Assembly: GCA_032622095.1 (NCBI GenBank) | Contig: CP136066.1 | Location: 202,016,978-202,080,977 of the forward strand | DNA length: 64,000 nucleotides | Direction of reading: 5' to 3' | Source: Siphonodentalium dalli | Taxonomy: Eukaryota; Mollusca; Scaphopoda; Gadilida; Siphonodentaliidae | Shown: positions 58,101 through 64,000 of the stretch, piece after piece | Numbering within the stretch: position 1 is the stretch's first letter | Layout of the letters: every line of letters begins with the position of its first letter | Program-made: the position numbers and the translations under genes | Notes under the pieces: model-generated | Seen by the model: the letters and a program-made list of their open reading frames with translations, nothing else | Database searches by the model: none | What the model was told of the DNA's origin: nothing

Positions 58101-61100
58101 CTCGTGAAGTTTGTTTATGTACAATTTCAATGTGTAATGTTCCTTTTGTACAGCCGTCACAATTCAATCAACGCCACCGTTACGGTACGATATTTCCGTG
58201 GTACGAAAAATACTTTCGCCGCCTAATTTCTTCTTGAACGTCGATCTATTCAGCGCTTTTTAAGTTAGATTTCCGACTCCATGCTTTCCGTCTTCATTTG
58301 GAGTAAAAAAAAAGTTTAGCCAAATGAAATTTTTATCAGCCAAATTTGAAAAAGATTGGCCATTGGCTAATTTGGCTACCGATCCGCGCGAACCCTGCAC
58401 ATATGTCAATAATTACTACTTTATTCGGGGCGCTTTATTGGGCATAAACATTATCGCCATGATTCTGACAACAATTATCACATGCATGTACAGTAACCCC
58501 CGAGAGCTTTCCGATGAATGGCATATTTCCGACTAAATCTTGAAAAGTTACCCATCATTCTGCTGTGGTTAAGCAGTCGATTAATTAGGGCATTACTGTA
58601 ATTCATTTATAACAATGACATTGTTTTCTGCCTATTTTGATATCAAATTTATGAAAATAATTTGTTTTAGCATGAAGCTTTGTTATTCCATTCTAAACAC
58701 CTCAGTGAAGTGTTGCACATCACTTTAACCCTTTCATGATGGGAGCTGCATTAACCCTTTACCCAACAGAACGGCCCTGTGCCAATGCATTCTCTTATAT
58801 ATGCGAGTCGACCATAGGTCGCCTCGCATATATAAGAGAATGCATTGGCTTAACACATTAAAAATTATAAAATTGTTAAAGAATGTAAGAAAAAATGGTA
58901 AAAAGTGTTAAAAAAAGTTTTTTTTTAGGCCAATGCATTCTCTTATATATGCGAGGCGACCTATGGTCGACTCGCATATATAAGAGAATGCATTGGCACA
59001 GGGCATAACTGTAACTATCACAATGTGGTCAAGGAGCCGGTTCCAATGATATCCATATTTGTATGGTTCTATTGAGACAGACTGAAGATATTTTAGGCTG
59101 TTGAAGCTTTATTTGGCCGGTTTTGGCCGGTTTGTTGGGTAAAGGGTTAAAGATCATTTGCCAGTGAATTCTCTTATACATCATATATGCAAAGCTGTCT
59201 GTGGGAGACTGGGATATATAACAGAATTCACTGGCGCATGATCTTCAATGCTGCACCAGCGCAGCTCCCGTCATATGCAAGAGAATGCATTGGCACAGGG
59301 TTTAAAAAAAAATTCAGGAAGCTCCAGTCATGCAAGGGTTATTCCCCTTTCTATACTGAGTGGATTCTCCCATTTAGTTATATAAAAAGTCTACATTGGA
59401 ATGGTCTGTTATTTAGAGGGGGGGTCAGGATAATTTAGCAGAGGTCTGTTAAATTTTATGAAGCTCAAGTCATGGAAGGGTTAACATCATTTGAAGCTTG
59501 AGTGATGGACGGGTTAACACATTTGAAGCTTGAGTGATGGACGGGTTAACACATTTGAAGCTTGAGTGATGGACGGGTTAACACATTTGAAGCTTGAGTG
59601 ATGGACGGGTTAACACATTTGAAGCTTGAGTGATGGACGGGTTAACACATTTGAAGCTTGAGTGATGGACGGGTTAACACATTTGAAGCTTGAGTGATGG
59701 ACGGGTTAACACATTTGAAGCTTGAGTGATGGACGGGTTAACACATTTGAAGCTTGAGTGATGGACGGGTTAACACATTTGAAGCTTGAGTGATGGACGG
59801 GTTAACACATTTGAAGCTTGAGTCATGGAAGGGTTAACACATTTGAAGCTTGAGTGATGGACGGGTTAACACATTTGAAGCTTGAGTGATGGACGGGTTA
59901 ACATCATTTGAAGCTTGAGTGATGGACGGGTTAACATCATTTGAAGCTTGAGTGATGGACGGGTTAACACATTTGAAGCTTGAGTGATGGACGGGTTAAC
60001 ACATTTGAAGCTTGAGTGATGGACGGGTTAACATCATTTGAAGCTTGAGTGATGGACGGGTTAACATCATTTGAAGCTTGAGTGATGGACGGGTTAACAC
60101 ATTTGAAGCGCGAGTCATGGACGGGTTAACACATTTGAAGCTTGAGTCATGGACGGGTTAACACATTTGAAGCTTGAGTCATGGACGGGTTAACACATTT
60201 GCCAATCTTTAATTTCAGGCACTCGATTCGATGTTCATAAAGTGATACTGGTATCGTGTTCGGATTACTTCCGCTCAATGTTCACGAGTGGCATGAGAGA
60301 GAGCAATCAAAAGGAGATCGAACTAAAAGGCATAACAGCTAAGGGACTGGAAAAGGTTCTCGAAATAATATATACCTCAACAACCACCCTCGATGGTGAT
60401 GATATATTCGATGTGATCGCCGCCGCTACGCATTTACAAGTGACACCAGTGATTGAGTTCTGTGAACGAAATTTCCTCAGTGGGATGACGACCGCTAATT
60501 TCTATGATTTCATCAACACTGCGAAATTGTACAATATGAATAACGCATTGAAGCAAATTGATCTCTTCATGGCACGAAACTTGTTGCATATAGCCGATGA
60601 AGGCACACTGAATTTATTGACATATGATCAGATGCTGAACTGCTTGCGTAGTGAAAAAATATGTCTTTCTGAAATCAATTTGTTTCGAATAGCCTGGGAT
60701 TGGTTGAAACAGGATTCTGTATTGAGTGATCACGCTGTTCCTCTTATGACACTTATTAGGTTTGCACTCATTAACCCCTCAGATTTGGTCCGGCATGTGC
60801 AAAAAGTCGATATGATGATGACGAACCCAGAATTGAGGGAGTTAGTGTTACAGGCTTTGAACTATCATGTCGTTCCATATTCTCAGCCGCTTTATAAATC
60901 TGTGAGCGTACAATTACGCTCACATGCAGAAAGACTTGTTAGTATCGGCGGACGAGAAATTCATCCAAATCCATGCTTGCATGACGAGATTTTGGTTTTT
61001 GGGCCGAAAATTACATCAAACAGCTTGCTGAACCGACAAGAGTGTGCCACTTTACCAAGTGCTCTTAGTCATATGCAGGTGGTGGTGTTCAATAATTTTC

Positions 61101-61867
61101 TCTATGTCCTCGGAGGCTGTACAACGCAGTGCGCGCATGGCGAGTCAGCTGTAAATTCAGTTCTCCGATACGACCCAAGATTCAACAGCTGGTTCCAAGT
61201 TGCTTCTATGTTGAATAAAAGAGCTTACTTTTTTGCTGGCGTTTTGAATAATAGACTATATTCTGTCGGCGGAAAGTACAAGGATGGAAGTTTGGCGTCT
61301 GCGGAGTGCTACAATCCCAATGACAACATGTGGGAGCATATATCGCCAATGCCAATGTCGTACCATGCCCATGCTGGTGCCGTTTATGGAAACTACATAT
61401 ACGTCTCTGGTGGATACAGCGGCAATCACTTCACGCCTGATATGCAGAGGTTTGACCCAATGACCAATCAGTGGGAAGATATGGCTCCAATGTTAACTCC
61501 GCGGGGTTGGCACGTCATGTGTACGGCACAAAACAAACTCTATGTGTTTGGCGGATGTAATCTTAATGTTAACCAACAGGCACAGCCAGTCATGCAGTCT
61601 GAATGCTACGATCATGCCACAGATCAGTGGACTATTATAGCACCATTGTCGATTTCCCATAAAGAAGCATCCTGCGTCGTCTTCAATGATCAAATTTATG
61701 TTCTTGGTGGATACAATGTACAGACAAAGACTGGTCAAAAGTTGGTTTCACGGTTTGACATTTACACTGGTATATGGGAAACAGTTGGTGCTCTGCCGAG
61801 AAGCCTCACTGGAGTTGGATACTGTACTCTCAGCTTACCTACCTATCGTGTCGATGATGGCAAATGA
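52194..61867 (+). CDS. Kelch-like BTB-BACK-Kelch protein (exons 52194-52374, 60219-61867)
   Basis: This predicted 609-residue KLHL protein is probably a substrate receptor of a cullin-3 ubiquitin ligase. The intron is GCAGAAG|gtaaga...aatttcag|GCACTCG, and joining gives the family sequence CDVTLIAEG-TRFDVHKVILVSCSDYFRSMF. BTB spans about 40-160 and BACK about 165-275 (HLQVTPVIEFC, DLVRHVQKVD). Six kelch blades start near residue 300 (SIGG, LYVLGG, LYSVGG, IYVSGG, LYVFGG, IYVLGG). The closest families from memory are KLHL26 and KLHL9/13; I cannot choose. The first ATG (52194) gives MHNNQQ, but Met15 (ATGGCTGAAG) has the better context. A nine-codon upstream frame (ATGTTAAATG...) overlaps the first start. 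An acceptor (tatatctttcag) just before 52181 implies an upstream non-coding exon. The 7.8-kb intron is full of transposons, and a MITE begins 92 bp after the stop. Confidence 0.93.
52632..52652. repeat. Poly-G tract in kelch intron
   Basis: A run of about 20 G followed by tgtctcaaccacccccccaac. It begins a diverged repeat block. Confidence 0.7.
52660..53460. repeat. Diverged tandem repeat of about 290 bp in kelch intron
   Basis: About three units share 'agttggaaatttccaac', 'ggaaagctt', 'tggccagt/tggccaat', 'ctgctagttaatttaa' and 'tttggtcaa'. Small changes have accumulated between copies. The frames over it are not conserved. Confidence 0.65.
53580..54365 (+). repeat. Dispersed repeat with RTE-like 3' tail
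   Basis: It starts agaaggtgacccgacttcgtccggg and ends accaagtttcatcgaaatcggctgggccgttttcgagtccatcgattacagacagacagacac...atataatagatta. This tail resembles the 3' regions of many invertebrate RTE-type LINEs or derived SINEs, from memory. No reverse transcriptase is present. Confidence 0.45.
54513..55414. mobile_element. hAT-type element with perfect 8-bp duplication
   Basis: CTAGCCAC lies at 54505-54512 and 55415-55422. The ends are CAGTGTTCACGCTG and CAGCGTAAACACTG. Subterminal 'aaatggc(g/t)aaaaaaaatggctaaa' repeats lie on both sides. It sits in the kelch intron with no transposase. Confidence 0.9.
55423..56627. repeat. Intron DNA with a degenerate tandem repeat of about 60 bp
   Basis: At about 55840-56160, four to five imperfect units share 'cattcaggaacctatg(a/t)cactaatgtaatctctaaac'. 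The rest shows no recognisable feature. Confidence 0.6.
56628..56805. mobile_element. hAT-type hairpin MITE, CAAGCCTTGAAATAG family
   Basis: The ends are caagccttgaaatagggtgtctgtc and gacagacacgctatttcaaggcttg. The central palindrome is gaatgaggtccccagaggg. Flanks atatcatt and ctatcatg share six of eight bases, consistent with a decayed duplication. Confidence 0.8.
56806..58488. repeat. Kelch intron DNA with a probable hAT-like relic
   Basis: At about 57510-57560 and 58310-58395, inverted 'ttggccaaattaaa' and 'tttagccaaatg' motifs occur. The second is followed by ggctaccgatccgcgcgaaccctg, which looks like a hAT right end. No left terminus was found. 56806-57500 shows nothing else. Confidence 0.4.
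58489..58600. mobile_element. Deleted copy of the TACAGTAATGCCC hairpin MITE
   Basis: It runs tacagtaacccccgagagctttccgatgaatgg to tagggcattactgta. Most of the left arm is missing compared with 29294-29510. Confidence 0.75.
58725..59340 (+). mobile_element. TTAA MITE (CCCTTTCATG family) interrupted by a second TTAA MITE
   Basis: It starts TTAACCCTTTCATGATGGGAGCTG and ends with caggaagctccagtcatgcaagggttat. It is rearranged, with hairpin fragments near 59160-59300. The internal TTAA has received 58751-59150, in the same relative place as the nested insertion at 20831. Confidence 0.75.
58751..59150 (+). mobile_element. piggyBac-like TTAA MITE with two hairpin cassettes, copy 2
   Basis: TTAA lies at both ends, with TTAACCCTTTACCCAACAGAACGG and TTTGTTGGGTAAAGGGTTAA. 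It matches 4893-5294 in reverse orientation almost base for base, including both perfect hairpins and the region gaaccggttccaatgatatcc. Confidence 0.9.
59457..60200 (+). repeat. 32/33-bp minisatellite, 23 copies, 18 bp before kelch exon 2
   Basis: The unit is gaagcttgagtgatggacgg followed by gttaacacattt, or acatcattt in the 33-bp version. Copies of the two lengths alternate in pairs toward the 3' end, showing a higher-order pattern. The unit resembles the right terminus of the neighbouring TTAA MITEs (gaagctccagtcatgaaagggttaa), and the first copies are intermediate. Confidence 0.95.
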
Positions 61868-61958
61868 GCTGTGACAATAATTGACTGTGAAGATGATGAC
61901 AAAAACAAAAGTAAAAATGGGATTCTGTATTGGATGTTTGTTGATGAAAGAATTTGTA

Positions 61959-62387
61959 CAAGTCTTGAAATAGTGTGTCTGTCATTTGCAGAATGAGGTC
62001 TCCAGAGGGTGAATTTAGTAATTCTATCCCACACGGTGGGCTAGCGTCACAAAATTCACCCTCTGGGAACCTCATTCTGCTGAGGACTCAACTGCTGTGG
62101 GAGACCTAGGATAAGATTGAAATTCCCCAGTTGATGTTCACCCATTAGTCACCTCGATTGTGCATTTTATCTTCTGCAAATTAGGAGATACAGACACTTC
62201 CCAGAAGGGAAAAAGTGACTAACATAATTGTTAATTTGAGGCTATAGATACTTCCCACAAGATGAGGCCTAAGCAGTATGAGGTCACCCGAGGGTGAATT
62301 TGGTGATGCTAGCCCACTGTGCGGCCACTATATTCGCCCTCTATGGTCCTCATTCTGCAAATGACAGACACACTATTTGCAGACTTG
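61959..62387. mobile_element. Double-hairpin hAT-type MITE downstream of the kelch stop
   Basis: The ends are caagtcttgaaatagtgtgtctgtc and gacagacacactatttgcagacttg. There are two gaatgaggtc(t/c)ccagaggg palindromes with the long spacer. It begins 92 bp after the stop codon and so may form part of the 3' UTR. Confidence 0.8.
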
Positions 62388-62482
62388 AACGGAATCAACA
62401 TGTAGTGCTCAGAGATGTATCGCAAATTTTAATGCATGGGGATTAAGCGTGACAAAGTTACCACTATTCGGTTATTAAAAGG

Positions 62483-63377
62483 TTAAAGGGGTACTCTACA
62501 CTAAATTTGGCCATTTTTTGGACCATCTCCTTTTATACTCAACAGGATATATGCAACAAATGAATGAATTTGAGCCATGGATGAGTGCAAAATACACTCA
62601 TTTACCGACAACATGGTAATTATAATGAAAATAATGAATTTATGACTCCAGTCATAAATTCAATTTCATTATAATTATCATGTTGTTTGCATCGTTCACA
62701 GAGCATATGAGTGTATCATTTTTTGCACTAATCCAAGGCTCAAATTCATTCATTTGTTGCATATATTCTGTTGAGTATAAAAGGAGATGGTCCATAAAAT
62801 GGACGGATTTAGTGTACAGTACCAGGGGGGGGGGGGGTGAGAAAAAAAAATCCGCCACATATGCCGGGGTGGGTGGGTGGTCAAAGCCACCACCAAGCAA
62901 TTTTTTCCGCAACTAAAAAAATTAATTTCCTGCTTGTTTTTTTAGTATTTTGGCAATGAGTTGGGCTTCAAAACCACTTTGAATGAGAGAAATAATGTAA
63001 TTCTAACTGGTAAACTGACTGCAGGCAGTTATCGTGTTGTATTTGTTGCAAATTTTGAAATCCAAGATGGCCGCTGGCAGCCATGTTTTTTTGGACGAAT
63101 GACCTTAAAATGACTCATTCCTATTTACATGTCCATGTTAACATCCATGATAAATAGTATGCACATAAATTCATATACTGCTGTTTACAGTGAATTTCCC
63201 CCGCAAATCTCTGTTTTAGTGTTAAAAGGGGGGTGGGTGTCAAAAAATGGTCGGAAAAAACTGCCGAAAATGGAAAAAAATTTGGCGGGTACAAAAAATT
63301 ATCGAAAGGGAAAAAATGCCATACGTGCCTGAATTTTTTTTCTGACCCCCCCCCCCCCCTTGACAGTACCCCTTTAA
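62483..63377. mobile_element. TTAA hairpin MITE, TTAAAGGGGTACT ends, interrupted by a hAT-like MITE
   Basis: TTAA lies at both outer ends. 62487-62640 and 62650-62823 are inverted arms (actctacactaaatttgg, ccatctccttttatactcaaca, caaatgaatgaatttgagcc) around aatttatgactccagtcataaatt. Its last 11 bases, ccctttaa included, lie beyond the inserted element 62824-63362. Confidence 0.85.
62824..63362 (-). mobile_element. hAT-like [14 protein letters not shown] family, copy 2
   Basis: The perfect 8-bp duplication ACAGTACC lies at 62816-62823 and 63363-63370. The ends are aggggggggggggtgagaaaaaa and ttttttctgacccccccccccccccttg. It is the reverse-orientation homologue of 2496-3048. Confidence 0.88.
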
Positions 63378-63441
63378 ATTGAACATGATGGATGATTGTT
63401 GTACAGGCATGAACATATGGTGCCAAACAGCGGGCTAGCAT

Positions 63442-63791
63442 CAAGCCTGCAAATAGCGTGTCTGTCATTTGCAGAATGAGGTCCCCAGAGGGTGAATTTA
63501 GTGACGCTATCCCGCATAGCGGGCTAGCATCACTAAATTCACCCTCTGGGGACCTCATTCTGCTTAGGCCCTCAACTGCTATGGTAGATCTAGGATCAGA
63601 TTGAAGTTCCCCAGTTGAAGTTGGTGAAGATCACCCATTGGGCACCTCAATTATGAATTTTATCTTCTGCAAATTAGGGGATATGGAAACTTCCCAGATG
63701 GGAAAATGTAACTAAAAACGATGTTAATTTGATACTACATGTATAGATACTTCCCATTCTGCAAATGACAGACACACTATTTGCAGGCTTG
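63442..63791. mobile_element. Double-hairpin hAT-type MITE
   Basis: The ends are caagcctgcaaatagcgtgtctgtc and gacagacacactatttgcaggcttg, around a full gaatgaggtccccagaggg palindrome and the long spacer. The flanks (agcgggctagcat and ctaacatcaccaaattcatcctctgg) are themselves family sequence, so it appears to have inserted into an older copy. Confidence 0.75.
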
Positions 63792-64000
63792 CTAACATCA
63801 CCAAATTCATCCTCTGGGGACCTTATTCTGCACCTCATCTGCTACGGGATACCTAGATTTCAGTTCCCAGATGGTAAAGATGGTGATGTGTGCAGTACCA
63901 CAATTATGCATTGTGTCATCCGCCAATTTGGGGAATATAGGGAAACTAAACTAAAAAAGAAAGAGAACTTTCTAGAGAAGTTTCTAAAGAAACTAAAAAA

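Noticed and set aside
63121-63558. 145-codon - strand frame and other frames beginning MRSPEGEF
   Set aside because: They lie across MITE palindromes and recur in each copy on both strands because the sequence is self-complementary.

Overview
The window is eukaryotic, intron-containing, AT-rich DNA, most likely from a marine invertebrate, probably a lophotrochozoan such as a bivalve or brachiopod. The basis is animal protein families with phase-consistent introns, many acatgtacatgt-type runs, and a dispersed repeat ending in a 'gactatagct...tctcaggtgagctaaaa' motif that I associate with mollusc-like genomes. The taxon is an inference.

Three host genes can be supported. (1) A BTBD6-type BTB-BACK-PHR gene on the + strand, two coding exons (5881-6317 and 7948-8980), apparently complete. 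(2) The 5' part of BRF1, the TFIIB-related subunit of RNA polymerase III factor TFIIIB, on the - strand. I reconstructed five coding exons (22205-22022, 21492-21412, 15734-15561, 13448-13417, 11671-11599). The third intron has textbook minor-spliceosome (U12, AT-AC) signals at both ends. The later exons are not visible, so BTBD6 is either nested inside BRF1 or interleaved with its 3' part. Human BTBD6 and BRF1 are also neighbours, so this looks like ancient microsynteny. (3) A kelch-like (BTB-BACK-Kelch) gene on the + strand, exons 52194-52374 and 60219-61867.

All three genes have a minisatellite against an exon edge. A 9 x 53 bp array runs into the BTBD6 start codon, a 9 x 64 bp array lies 92 bp from BRF1 exon 4, and a 23 x 32/33 bp array ends 18 bp before kelch exon 2.

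The rest is dense, nested transposon sequence. There is one nearly intact LINE (about 38.9-42.8 kb) with a 2A ribosome-skipping peptide and PHD finger in ORF1 and an APE-RT ORF2. A tRNA-derived SINE (36516-37016) shares its 3' end with that LINE. At least eight hAT-type elements have perfect 8-bp target duplications, and there is a Harbinger-type element (31266-33201, TTA duplication). A set of TTAA-flanked, piggyBac-like MITEs share one hairpin cassette but carry different ends. Other foldback elements include a family with 9-bp duplications, and a 3.2-kb TIR element sits inside a TTAA MITE. Layout: 0-5.4 kb foldback and nested repeats; 5.4-9 kb BTBD6; 9-22.2 kb BRF1 with intronic MITEs; 23-36.5 kb stacked DNA transposons; 36.5-42.8 kb SINE and LINE; 44-52 kb foldback and TIR elements; 52-62 kb kelch gene with a repeat-filled intron; 62-64 kb nested MITEs.
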